In this document: one piece after another, positions 25,284 through 33,532 of the stretch
How positions within the stretch are numbered: position 1 is the stretch's first letter
Layout: each line of letters opens with the position of its first letter
DNA from: Anaerolineales bacterium
Lineage (GTDB): Bacteria > Chloroflexota > Anaerolineae > 4572-78 > J111
Assembly (NCBI GenBank): GCA_020634935.1
Contig: JACKAT010000005.1
Span: 145,618-209,617, forward strand
Length of the DNA: 64,000 nt
Direction: 5' to 3'
The notes under the pieces: generated by a model
What the model was told of the DNA's origin: nothing
The model's database searches: none
The model's input: only the letters and a program-made list of their open reading frames with translations
Translations under genes and position numbers: made by a program

Positions 25284-25655
25284 TCAGGCTAAGCGCGCCC
25301 TTAGAAACGAGCGAAAGGACAGCCCGACATACCCCCCGCACAAAATCAGGGTAAGGCCTTGAGTCTGACCTCGTTTCGGGTGCTGAACGTCAGGTTCGCA
25401 CCTTTCCTGAAAAAGTCGAGGCCAGAACAGCCCCTGAGCCGAAACCAACAGACCCAGCAGCCCCACGCCGGCGGCAGCGTGCATCGCCGGCCCGGTTTGT
25501 TCCATTTTCTGACCGGCGATGCCCAACGCCAGCAGGGGCGCACCCACAAAGGTTGGTATTAGGGCCGTGATGTGCCGGTGGTCTGCTTCAAAATAAGCGC
25601 CCAGTCCAACCAAGCTTAACACCGCGCCAAATACCATCGTTACTTTTGACATCAT
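25284..25655 (-). CDS. Small integral membrane protein
   Basis: A 123-residue protein with three or four hydrophobic helices (about 7-20, 32-47, 60-75 and 100-115). It resembles a small uncharacterised bacterial membrane family ending in a Arg-Ser-Phe-containing basic tail. The region between the third and fourth helix (CEPDVQHPKRGQTQ) is unlike that family, so a pair of compensating frameshifts is possible. Function unknown. Confidence 0.6.
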   Translation of the reverse strand: MMSKVTMVFGAVLSLVGLGAYFEADHRHITALIPTFVGAPLLALGIAGQKMEQTGPAMHAAAGVGLLGLLVSAQGLFWPRLFQERCEPDVQHPKRGQTQGLTLILCGGYVGLSFRSFLRARLA

Positions 25656-25688
25656 CGTTGCGACTCCTTAAGCCTATTTTTTCTCATT

Positions 25689-26087
25689 TTACCGGTCTTG
25701 GACTGATTCAAAAAAGGTTTCGGCCCGCGCCAATAATTCAGTGGGGGTCAGCGGGGGGGCGTTTTCCAGGGTAGCCTCCGTATTCTTGAAAGTTTTATGA
25801 TGATGGTCCTTGAGATGCCGGCGGAGGCCGTACTTGGCCTGGCCCGGCCCCAAGATTAGAACGTCGTCGACAATACCCAAATGGTGAATCACATCTTCGT
25901 AGAAATGATCCAGCACCTCGCGGTGATGGCCTTGGATGTGGTAGGTTGACGAGTCTCGACCATCATGCGCGTCTACAGTGGAGCAGATTTCTGTCTGCGT
26001 CGTCAGTTGATTGTCGGTGAATACGAGTACCAGCGCTTTCCGTTGATCCAACCAAACGGCAGCCTGGCGTAACGTTTGTGAATGCAT
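25689..26087 (-). CDS. Pelota/eRF1-domain-like (baeRF-like) small protein
   Basis: A 132-residue protein with AVWLDQRKALVLVF at the N-terminus and VDDVLILGPGQAKYGLRRHL near residue 75, the pattern of the RNase-H-like/eRF1 domain 3 fold of bacterial baeRF proteins. Some of these act at stalled ribosomes, but no catalytic GGQ domain is present here. It overlaps nothing and lies 33 bases upstream of the small membrane gene on the same strand. Confidence 0.5.
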   Translation of the reverse strand: MHSQTLRQAAVWLDQRKALVLVFTDNQLTTQTEICSTVDAHDGRDSSTYHIQGHHREVLDHFYEDVIHHLGIVDDVLILGPGQAKYGLRRHLKDHHHKTFKNTEATLENAPPLTPTELLARAETFFESVQDR

Positions 26088-26188
26088 GAAAATTCCTCCA
26101 TTGAGATTTACTAACCTTTGTACCCCCTCCCCTTTCCTTAGGAGGGGGTACGTCTATTTGTTTTCAGTTTAAATGAGCTTGCCGGTGA

Positions 26189-28261
26189 TTACTGCTTTAC
26201 CGGTTGATCTTTATGGGCTAACTTACCAATTTCCTGACCCAGTTTTTCGATCATTTGACCCACGTGATCGACATCTCGTTCTGTCCCGGCCACCAGCCCA
26301 TCGGCTAAGGGAACGATGTCGTTGAAAAAGGCGGTGGTATCTGCCTCAATCTTTTGACCACTCAGGCTCAACGCCTCTTGCAGATGATGAACGCTCGCTT
26401 TGAGAGCATAGCTCGAGGTGTCGTTATCCTCGGCTAGCCGATCGGCGGCTTGCTGCTGGTAAGCGGCGGCCAGGTCATATTGGCTGCTGGTAAGGCCCTC
26501 CTTCAACTCGGCCAGCGAGATGTCGCCTCGCGCCACATCATTGGCCAGGGTGTCCAGGTGATCAATTGAGGTTTGCAGCGCGGCTTGGGTGGCTTCGCTC
26601 GATAGAGCCTGATCCAACTGCAGATAAGCTACACCCTTACGGATTTCGACGGCGGCCGAGACGTTATCGCCTTGAGCGTAGGCTTCAACCGCGCCACGCA
26701 AGTGGGCTGTGGTCCGGTCGACCAAGGCCAGCCGTTCAGCGACCGGCAGCGCCGCCAGACGGTGGTCGATGTTGACTTGATAGGCCTTAATAAAGGCGGG
26801 GTTTAGTTGAGCGATGTCGCTTATCTGTCCGTGTTCTACCTCATCGGCGAGTTTAACCAACTGATCGGCGGCTTCCAGGCGAGCATCGACATCGACCGGG
26901 TTAGCGTCAGGCCCCAATTCTTCACGTTGTAGAAATTGGGCTGCTTGATGCATGGCCGCAGCCGCAGCTTCGGTATTGCCGCTCAGAAATTCATCGCGGG
27001 CGGTTAGCAACTCTTGACCAAACTCATCCATAACAGGGAACCAGATATTTTCCTCGGTTATAGAGAACCAGACCTCTTTTTCAGGTAGAGGCGCGGTCTG
27101 GGCTTGCGGTTTCGACGCCGGAGTCGGGGTGACCTGCCGCTGTTGCAGTTCTTCAACAATGCTCTTGGTCTGCCTGCCGGCAATCAGATCATCGCCCAGA
27201 TGGCGCAGATTTTCGATAAAGGCTGTTTCCTCCTCACTTGCTTCTCGGCCGGCGCGATGCAGCGTTTGCTCCAGGTTGGCGGCGGCGGCCTTCAGTTCGT
27301 AGCCGGCGTCTTTCATCTCGCCCAAGTCCTCGGCGCCCACCGCGGCCAACTGGTGATGAATGGCCAAGGCATAATGGGCCTGGGCAAAAGTCGCCTCCAG
27401 GTCTGCCGCCGAAGTAATCTTTTCTTGAGTCACATCATCGGCCATCTGGTTCAATTTGCCAATAACGGCTTGCAATGTGTCCTTGACTTGTCCCTGCGCC
27501 CGCGCCTCATCGATTTTTAGATAGGCCGCAGCTTGACGAATTTCAGCGGCAGCAGCCTGGTAGTCCGCTTTATCCAGGGCCTCAACGGCGCGTTGGAAAT
27601 GCTGGGCCGGCTTCTCCACTACGGAGAACAAGATTTCTTCTTGAACCTGGTTCAGGCGATGGGCGACATTGACCTGATGAACCTCGGCGATGGCCTCGTC
27701 CAAGGCTTTAATTGAAGTAATCTTGCCTCCTTCCAACTCCGTAGCCAACTCCAATTGTTTCTTAGCCGCCTCCTTAAGAGCGGTTTGGTCTACTTCAGAC
27801 GTTGCGGCAGACGCTTCACTATCCAGAAAGGCAGCCCCCTCGCGGATACTGGCGGCCGCGGCCGCCATATCGCCCGCTTCAAAACTGCGATGGGCGGCTT
27901 GCAAATGTTGCCCCAGTTCATCCACCACCGGGACCCAGATATCTTCCTCGGCTACCACCCATTCATCTTCATCCGCAGGCGCTTGCACCGTTTTAGCCGA
28001 GGGTTCGGCCGTGGCGGCGCCGGCTTCCTCCGTGTCGAGCTGGGCCGTATCGGTCTCTTCGACGGTTGCCGCTGTAGCTTCCATTTGCGCACCCTGCTCG
28101 ATGGTGGGCGTCGCCGCGGCCGCCGGGGGTTGGGTAGAGGTTGGCTGGGTCTGGGCGGCTTCCGGCGTTTTTATCCCACCGCAAGCCGCTGTAACCAACA
28201 GGGCGATGATCAAAGCCAGAGCCAATCCCATGGGTTTATACTGAAAAGTTTTGTGACTCAT
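26189..28261 (-). CDS. Large repeat lipoprotein with four YfdX-like domains
   Basis: A 690-residue exported lipoprotein. The start at 28261 (MSHKTF) has AAAGGAGG upstream. A signal peptide ends at the lipobox VTAAC near residue 28, followed by a Thr/Pro/Ala-rich linker. Then come two large repeats (about 100-380 and 395-690), each split into halves marked EEDIWVPVVDELGQHLQAA or EENIWFPVMDEFGQELLTA and by AAAEIRQAAAYLKIDEA or AAVEIRKGVAYLQLDQA. The pattern fits YfdX helical domains, whose role is poorly known (acid or stress-induced periplasmic proteins in enterobacteria). Internal duplication is evident. Confidence 0.8.
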   Translation of the reverse strand: MSHKTFQYKPMGLALALIIALLVTAACGGIKTPEAAQTQPTSTQPPAAAATPTIEQGAQMEATAATVEETDTAQLDTEEAGAATAEPSAKTVQAPADEDEWVVAEEDIWVPVVDELGQHLQAAHRSFEAGDMAAAAASIREGAAFLDSEASAATSEVDQTALKEAAKKQLELATELEGGKITSIKALDEAIAEVHQVNVAHRLNQVQEEILFSVVEKPAQHFQRAVEALDKADYQAAAAEIRQAAAYLKIDEARAQGQVKDTLQAVIGKLNQMADDVTQEKITSAADLEATFAQAHYALAIHHQLAAVGAEDLGEMKDAGYELKAAAANLEQTLHRAGREASEEETAFIENLRHLGDDLIAGRQTKSIVEELQQRQVTPTPASKPQAQTAPLPEKEVWFSITEENIWFPVMDEFGQELLTARDEFLSGNTEAAAAAMHQAAQFLQREELGPDANPVDVDARLEAADQLVKLADEVEHGQISDIAQLNPAFIKAYQVNIDHRLAALPVAERLALVDRTTAHLRGAVEAYAQGDNVSAAVEIRKGVAYLQLDQALSSEATQAALQTSIDHLDTLANDVARGDISLAELKEGLTSSQYDLAAAYQQQAADRLAEDNDTSSYALKASVHHLQEALSLSGQKIEADTTAFFNDIVPLADGLVAGTERDVDHVGQMIEKLGQEIGKLAHKDQPVKQ

Positions 28262-28344
28262 GAGCATTCCTCCTTTATTGGGTCTCACTGTTTCACGATT
28301 GATTTTTAGAACTGTTTTGTTGGGTCTAGAAACTGATTTAATTA

Positions 28345-28472
28345 GGAGTTACGCAGTTCAAAAGGTGACAGTCACTTAGACGCGATAAGTCAACTTGTTT
28401 AGGCTAAACGGACCTTCATTTTCGACAAAAAGTGACTGTCACCTGGTTCGATTCACCCAACTGCGTAACTCC
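28345..28472. repeat. Palindromic MITE-like element, copy 2 (intact ends)
   Basis: 128 bp with perfect 14-bp terminal inverted repeats GGAGTTACGCAGTT and AACTGCGTAACTCC, and inner arms AGGTGACAGTCACTT/AAAGTGACTGTCACCT. A TTAAT lies close to both ends and could be a target duplication. It is homologous over its length to 4428-4554. Confidence 0.85.
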
Positions 28473-28538
28473 TATTAATCTCGTCAACTTGCTCTTAGTG
28501 TAGCGCAGAAGGACCATCGTTGTCTTTACGAAAAACAA

Positions 28539-28571
28539 AAGGTTGCCTTATGAAGAACGAAAGGCAACCTT
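28539..28571. terminator. Inverted repeat, possible terminator
   Basis: AAGGTTGCCTT (28539-28549) and AAGGCAACCTT (28561-28571) form a perfect 11-bp stem with an 11-nt loop between the hybrid kinase and lipoprotein genes. A run of T is weak, so the terminator call is tentative. Confidence 0.5.
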
Positions 28572-28631
28572 ATGACCATCTTAAGCAGGCTATTCAACTG
28601 AACTATTCAGACCATCATTCCGATATTTACG

Positions 28632-28689
28632 GGAGCGACAAAGCTTGCTTTGTCATTCATGGTTAGGTCAAAGTAAACTTTGGCGCTCC
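28632..28689. repeat. 58-bp GGAGCG...CGCTCC repeat, copy 1
   Basis: Ends GGAGCG and CGCTCC enclose two small palindromes (CAAAGCTTGCTTTG and CAAAGTAAACTTTG). The same 58 bp occurs in reverse orientation at 33385-33442 with a few differences. Confidence 0.85.
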
Positions 28690-28770
28690 AGACCGTTATT
28701 TTCAAGGGGATAAGGTTTAAAAAGAGACGGTCCAATTTTTAGGGATGACTTCAATGGCTAAACGCTGGAA

Positions 28771-31602
28771 CTAGAGGGGTGCTTGCAAAACCGTTCTAAC
28801 CCGTTCGGTGAGACTGCGGATGGTGAAAGGCTTCTGTAAAAAATTAACGCCCTCATCTAAAACCCCGTGATGTACAATGACATTGTCCGTATACCCTGAC
28901 ATATAGAGCACTTTGAGATCAGGCCGCATAACCGCCAATGTCTCATAAAGCTGGCGTCCATTCATAGCGGGCATAATGACATCGGTCAGCAGCAGATGAA
29001 TGATCGCTTCATAAGTAGCCACAAATTGGATGGCGTCAGCCGGGCTGGCGGTTTCAATGACGGTATAACCGTATGCTTCCAACGTTTCGCAGGCCAGTTT
29101 GCGCACCATCGGCTCATCTTCCACAACAAGCACGGTTTCGTCGCCATAAACCGATGTCGGCGTTGGCGCGACGGCGGCGGTTGATCGAACCGCTTCCGTG
29201 CGAGGCAAATATATTTTGAACGTGGTTCCTTTGCTCACTTCGCTGTACAACCAAATATGACCTTGATGTTGTTTGACAATGCCAAAAACCATCGCCAGTC
29301 CCAAGCCAACTCCCCGGCCTTGCGCTTTGGTGGTAAAAAACGGCTCAAAGATCTGTTTCTGAGTGTCACTATCCATCCCATGACCGGTGTCACTCAGGCA
29401 TAACATCACATAATGACCGGGCTGAACCTCGGCATGGGTTTGAGCGTAGGCTTCATCGAGATAAACATTGTCCGTTTCAATGATCAGTTCACCGCCGTTT
29501 GGCATCGCATCTCGCGCATTAATACTTAAATTGAGCAAGATTTGCTCAATTTGGGAGCGATCGGCCTTGATAAGGCCAGGACCCGAAGCCAGCAACACTT
29601 GGACGGTAATGGCTTCTGAAATCAAGCGCCAGAGCATTTCCTGAAACCCCCTAATCACCTCATTGAGATCAAGCACCTTGACTTCCAGCACCTGCCGGCG
29701 GCTAAACGCCAGGAGTTGTCGGGTTAGGCTGGCCGATCGCTCGGCCGCGTTTCTGATTTTTTCCAAATCATTGTATATCTTACTATTGGCAGACAGTTGC
29801 ATTTGGGCTAATTCCGTATACCCGATGATAGGCACAAGCAGGTTATTGAAATCGTGGGCGATGCCGCCGGCCAGTTGGCCGATACTCTCCAATTTTTGGG
29901 CCTGGCGCAACTGCTCCTCAAGTTTTGCCTGGGTGGCTTGGGCTTGTTTGGCTGCGGTGATGTCAATTATCGCCCCCACCGTACGAACCGGACGGCGCTT
30001 GTCCCCTTCTCCCTCGAAGAACGTTTGCGATCGAACGGATAGCCAGCGAACGGCGCCATCACGGCGCACAATCCGATACTCGATGTCAAAAAAACCAGCG
30101 CCCTCCGGATCGTGGGCCCGCAGCACCGCTTTGGTAAGACGTTCTCGATCATCGGGATGAATTTGATCGATGCCCTCAACAAAAATCCCCTCATCATCTG
30201 GATCCCAGCCCCACATCATCCGGTACTCCGGCGACATATAGACAGCATTGGCCAGGTGATCGTGATCAAATATACCGATGCCGGCCACCCGGATAGCTTG
30301 CCGCAACCGCTCCTCATTCTCACGCAGGGTCATCTCCACTGCCTTACGTTGGCTGATATCACGGGCGATAGCGCAGTTGAATTTGCGGTCGCCAAACTGG
30401 ATAAAGTTGGCAATCGCTTCCACCGGAATGAGGCGGCCATCCTTGGCCCGATGGGTCGTTTCAAGCCACCGTTTACCTTTATCTTTAATAAGGTTCCAGG
30501 CTATATCCCACCAGTCCGGAGTTACCCCCGGATCGATATCGAAGAGCGTTAGATTGAGCATCTCCTCGCGGGTGTAGCCCAGCATGGCACACGCCGCTGG
30601 ATTGACATCCACAATCTGGCCTTCAGGCGTTATCCAATATACCGCATCGGCCACGCTTTCCACGGTAAACCGGGTGAGCTGCAAAGTTTCTTCTATCTGT
30701 TTACGCTGGGTAATATCACGGACAAACGCATAGCTTATCTGATACTGATCGAATTCAATGGTGTTGGTGGTCACTTCCACCGGTATCAACCGTCCATCTT
30801 TGGTGCGATGCTGGGTTTCGAACGTGAGGGTTCCTAGCTGTTGAACTTGGCTTAATACCGTAATCTCATGCTCAGGAGAGATGGTGGCATCAATATCCCG
30901 CAGCGACATTTGCGTGAACTCCTCATGTGTATAGCCCAGCATGCGACAGGCCGTGTCATTAACATCGATAATACGGGCCTCCCGGTCAATCCAATAAAGC
31001 GCATCCGTCATAAGATCAGTTAGATTATGAGTCAAACGGACCGTCTCCGCTATTTGGTTGCGCTCGGCAACCTCCTGTTGGAGTTTATCCATAGCCAGTT
31101 TTATTTTTGCCGTGTAATCTTCACTGTCTGGCTCAGGGTACGCCGCCGGGAGTTCAACTTCAATTGGTTGACGTTCGATGACGGCCTGCGGCCCCATCAT
31201 CTGCCAACGCAGATGCCTTTCAATTTTGGTTAAGACCTCATCAACCTGAAACGGTTTGAGAATATAGTCGAGCCCGCCAGCGGCAAACAGTTTTTCGCGA
31301 TGGTGGCTGTGTGTCAGCACGTCCGAAGCCCCGGTAAAGATAACCGGAGTAGGGGCCGTACGCTCATCGGCCTTTAACCGGCGGCAGACCTGATAACTAT
31401 CTATGTTATACCTATCGATATCAAGCAGAATTAACGCCGGAGGTTCAGCCCACGCTGCGGTTAAAGCGGAAGCGCCATCGGGGTAGGGACGGACCTGATA
31501 GCCTGCTTCCGTTAAAACTCCAACTAACCATTGCCGATCCGCAGGATTACCATCTACCACTATAATCGGGGCTGGCCGCCTGAACTGGTCACGATCCAAC
31601 AT
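28771..31602 (-). CDS. Hybrid sensor histidine kinase (REC-PAS-PAS-PAS-HisKA-HATPase-REC)
   Basis: A 943-residue soluble hybrid kinase. Order: N-terminal receiver (VDGNPADR, LLDIDRYN phosphoacceptor), three PAS/PAC sensors (about 190-560; DVNDTACRMLGYTHEEF and VDVNPAACAMLGYTREEM show the first two), HisKA with phospho-His in GGIAHDFNNLLVP, HATPase (FFTTKAQGRGVGLGLAM), and a C-terminal receiver (LLLTDVIMPAMNGRQL). No membrane helices are seen, so the signal is cytoplasmic (redox, gas or ligand via PAS). No separate response regulator is adjacent. Confidence 0.93.
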   Translation of the reverse strand: MLDRDQFRRPAPIIVVDGNPADRQWLVGVLTEAGYQVRPYPDGASALTAAWAEPPALILLDIDRYNIDSYQVCRRLKADERTAPTPVIFTGASDVLTHSHHREKLFAAGGLDYILKPFQVDEVLTKIERHLRWQMMGPQAVIERQPIEVELPAAYPEPDSEDYTAKIKLAMDKLQQEVAERNQIAETVRLTHNLTDLMTDALYWIDREARIIDVNDTACRMLGYTHEEFTQMSLRDIDATISPEHEITVLSQVQQLGTLTFETQHRTKDGRLIPVEVTTNTIEFDQYQISYAFVRDITQRKQIEETLQLTRFTVESVADAVYWITPEGQIVDVNPAACAMLGYTREEMLNLTLFDIDPGVTPDWWDIAWNLIKDKGKRWLETTHRAKDGRLIPVEAIANFIQFGDRKFNCAIARDISQRKAVEMTLRENEERLRQAIRVAGIGIFDHDHLANAVYMSPEYRMMWGWDPDDEGIFVEGIDQIHPDDRERLTKAVLRAHDPEGAGFFDIEYRIVRRDGAVRWLSVRSQTFFEGEGDKRRPVRTVGAIIDITAAKQAQATQAKLEEQLRQAQKLESIGQLAGGIAHDFNNLLVPIIGYTELAQMQLSANSKIYNDLEKIRNAAERSASLTRQLLAFSRRQVLEVKVLDLNEVIRGFQEMLWRLISEAITVQVLLASGPGLIKADRSQIEQILLNLSINARDAMPNGGELIIETDNVYLDEAYAQTHAEVQPGHYVMLCLSDTGHGMDSDTQKQIFEPFFTTKAQGRGVGLGLAMVFGIVKQHQGHIWLYSEVSKGTTFKIYLPRTEAVRSTAAVAPTPTSVYGDETVLVVEDEPMVRKLACETLEAYGYTVIETASPADAIQFVATYEAIIHLLLTDVIMPAMNGRQLYETLAVMRPDLKVLYMSGYTDNVIVHHGVLDEGVNFLQKPFTIRSLTERVRTVLQAPL

Positions 31603-31820
31603 GCGCCTCTCTCCTTAATGCTGTCCCGTTTTTCAATTTAAGATGAGCTATTTGGGTTGAAAGCCGGAGGATATACGGACTTCAAATAATGACCGTATTG
31701 AATGCAGAAATCCCATGATTACCCTATTTTAACCCAACCAGGGATAAATGGTAATTAGAGATTGAAGCAGAACTTAGGCAGTTCCCAAGGATCTATTTTT
31801 ATCATTTTCGACTGTTACGA

Positions 31821-32030
31821 AGTTTGGAATCGACCAATCGATACGTCGATCGGTCGTTGCTGAGTTTGGAATCGACCAATCGATACGTCGATCGGTCGTT
31901 GCTGAGTTTGGAATCGACCAATCGATACGTCGATCAGTCGTTGCTGAGTTTGGAATCGACCAATCGATACGTCGATCAGTCGTTGCTGAGTTTGGAATCG
32001 ACCAATCGATACGTCGATCAGTCGATGTTG
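31821..32030. repeat. Tandem array, five units of 42 bp
   Basis: Units begin TTTGGAATCGACCAATCGAT and differ by a few bases (CGGTCG versus CAGTCG). The unit length and copy number equal those of the array at 4019-4228, and the DNA aligns with it (shared ACGTCGATCAGTCG and GAGTTT). Confidence 0.9.
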
Positions 32031-32084
32031 AGTTTGGCTAGGTCACGCTGCCCGGGCCGGACGGCTAAATCCGGCCCTCAGTAA
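31824..32084 (+). CDS. Possible repeat peptide encoded by a second 42-bp array
   Basis: An 86-codon open frame whose first 70 codons are five copies of a 14-residue unit STNRYVDRSLLSLE. It lacks an ATG and a clear ribosome site (first usable codon is TTG inside the repeat), so translation is doubtful. The unit aligns in the same frame with TDQDVDQSPTSFAT of the array at 4019-4228. Confidence 0.2.
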   Translation: MESTNRYVDRSLLSLESTNRYVDRSLLSLESTNRYVDQSLLSLESTNRYVDQSLLSLESTNRYVDQSMLSLARSRCPGRTAKSGPQ

Positions 32085-32224
32085 ACCCCCAAATAAACTG
32101 TTTAATAAACTTTTGGACACTGACTCGCGTAGAGTTTACTGATACACTGGGGGTAGAGTTTGTAAGGGTTCAGCTATCAACTGAGGAGCATGGATTAGAT
32201 AACGTATTCAATGGCGCGTAGAGC

Positions 32225-32263
32225 GTAGGGCGTAACATATAGCGCCAAAATGATACGCCCTAC
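32225..32263. repeat. Covarying hairpin, copy 2
   Basis: Arms GTAGGGCGTA (32225-32234) and TACGCCCTAC (32254-32263) around a 19-nt loop. The loop is nearly the same as in copy 1 (4637-4675), while one stem pair is changed on both sides. It sits 40 bases upstream of the ABC exporter gene. Confidence 0.75.
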
Positions 32264-32302
32264 GCCCTAATCTTGCCCTCTTTTATTGAGAATAGGAGAC
32301 TA

Positions 32303-33049
32303 ATGATGACCATCAATTCCACGAAAAACACGATCATTCAAGTCAAAGATATCGTCAAAAAATACAAAGTTGGCGACAACGAAGTCACCATTCTCAAAAG
32401 CATCTCGTTTGATGTTCACCGGGGCGAGTTTGTGTCGATTGTCGGGCCGTCCGGCAACGGCAAATCGACCCTGCTCAATATGATCACCGGCATCGACCGG
32501 CCCAGCGCGGGCGACATCACCGTCACCGGGCGCGATGTCAACAAAATGAGTGAGAACCAACTGGCCGGCTGGCGCGGCGAAAATGTCGGCATCATCTTCC
32601 AATTCTTTCAAATGCTGCCGGCCCTGAGTTTACTGCAAAACGTTATCCTGCCGATGGATTTCGCCAACAAATACACGCCCAAAGAGCGCAAAGATCGAGC
32701 GATGTCGCTGCTGGAACTGGTCGGCCTGGCCGATCAGGCCGAAAAGCTGCCCAGCATGGTCTCCGGCGGCCAGCAGCAGCGCGCCGCCATCGCCCGCGCC
32801 CTGGCCAACGACCCGCCCCTGCTGGTCGGCGACGAACCGACCGGCAACCTCGACAGCCGCACCGCCGCCGAGGTGTTCGACCTCTTCAGCCAACTGGTCG
32901 ATCAGGGCAAAACGATGATTATGGTCACTCACGACAAAGAACTGGCCCACCGCGTGCCGCGCCGCATCGAAATTGTCAATGGCCGCATCGCCAGCGATGA
33001 TTATCTGCGGCCGTCGTCGAGGTCGCAGCCGATGGCCGTCGCCAATTAA
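32303..33049 (+). CDS. ABC transporter ATP-binding protein (MacB/LolD type)
   Basis: A 248-residue ATPase with Walker A GPSGNGKST, Q-loop FQFFQMLPALS, signature VSGGQQQR and Walker B LLVGDEPTGNLD. The D in VGDEPTG replaces the more usual A. The start at 32303 (MMTINS) has TAGGAG upstream. Its partner is the FtsX-like permease at 33533. The class exports or extracts lipoproteins, peptides or macrolides, or transmits signals; the substrate is not clear. Confidence 0.93.
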   Translation: MMTINSTKNTIIQVKDIVKKYKVGDNEVTILKSISFDVHRGEFVSIVGPSGNGKSTLLNMITGIDRPSAGDITVTGRDVNKMSENQLAGWRGENVGIIFQFFQMLPALSLLQNVILPMDFANKYTPKERKDRAMSLLELVGLADQAEKLPSMVSGGQQQRAAIARALANDPPLLVGDEPTGNLDSRTAAEVFDLFSQLVDQGKTMIMVTHDKELAHRVPRRIEIVNGRIASDDYLRPSSRSQPMAVAN

Positions 33050-33532
33050 GGAATGGGCAATTTACGCAGTTCAAGATTTATTGCACCCTCACCCCGTCGC
33101 TGACGCGACTCCCCTCTCTCTGAGGGAGAGGGGTTGGGGGTGAGGGGCATTTTCGAGGGGGTTACAATGTATTGCTTGTTCGTGTGTACAACAAAAAATA
33201 TTTTAAGCCTCAATCCATTTATGGCGCAGCCGGTCTCGGCCCGGCCCAAACCGGCTGCGTCGAAATCGAAACCAAGACAAGCGATCAATCTGGAGCCGTT
33301 CATCCCCCTCAACGATCAGCAGTTGCTCGATTTGTACCAGGCTATCGATTTTTCGGGATGAGACTCTCTTGAGAATAGAGTTCTGGAGCGTCAAAGTTTA
33401 CTTTGACCCTACCATGAATGACAAAGCAAGCTTTGTCGCTCCGTTACATATTCATTCCCGGTGTCGAACACCGATTCAATCGAACTCCTTCCCTTAGATT
33501 GATGAATTCTCAATAACCTTAAGGTGTGTCTT
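33050..33532. repeat. Spacer with two repeat families between the ABC genes
   Basis: 33085-33147 holds CCCTCACCCC and CCCCTCTC paired with GAGAGGGG and GGGGTGAGGG, a common-looking intergenic palindrome. A doubtful 75-codon frame follows (33134-33361). 33385-33442 is the inverted copy of the 58-bp GGAGCG element. An AAGG ribosome site lies before the permease. Confidence 0.6.

Noticed and set aside
33134..33361. 75-codon frame between the ABC genes
   Set aside because: No ribosome site or family, and it spans repeat sequence.
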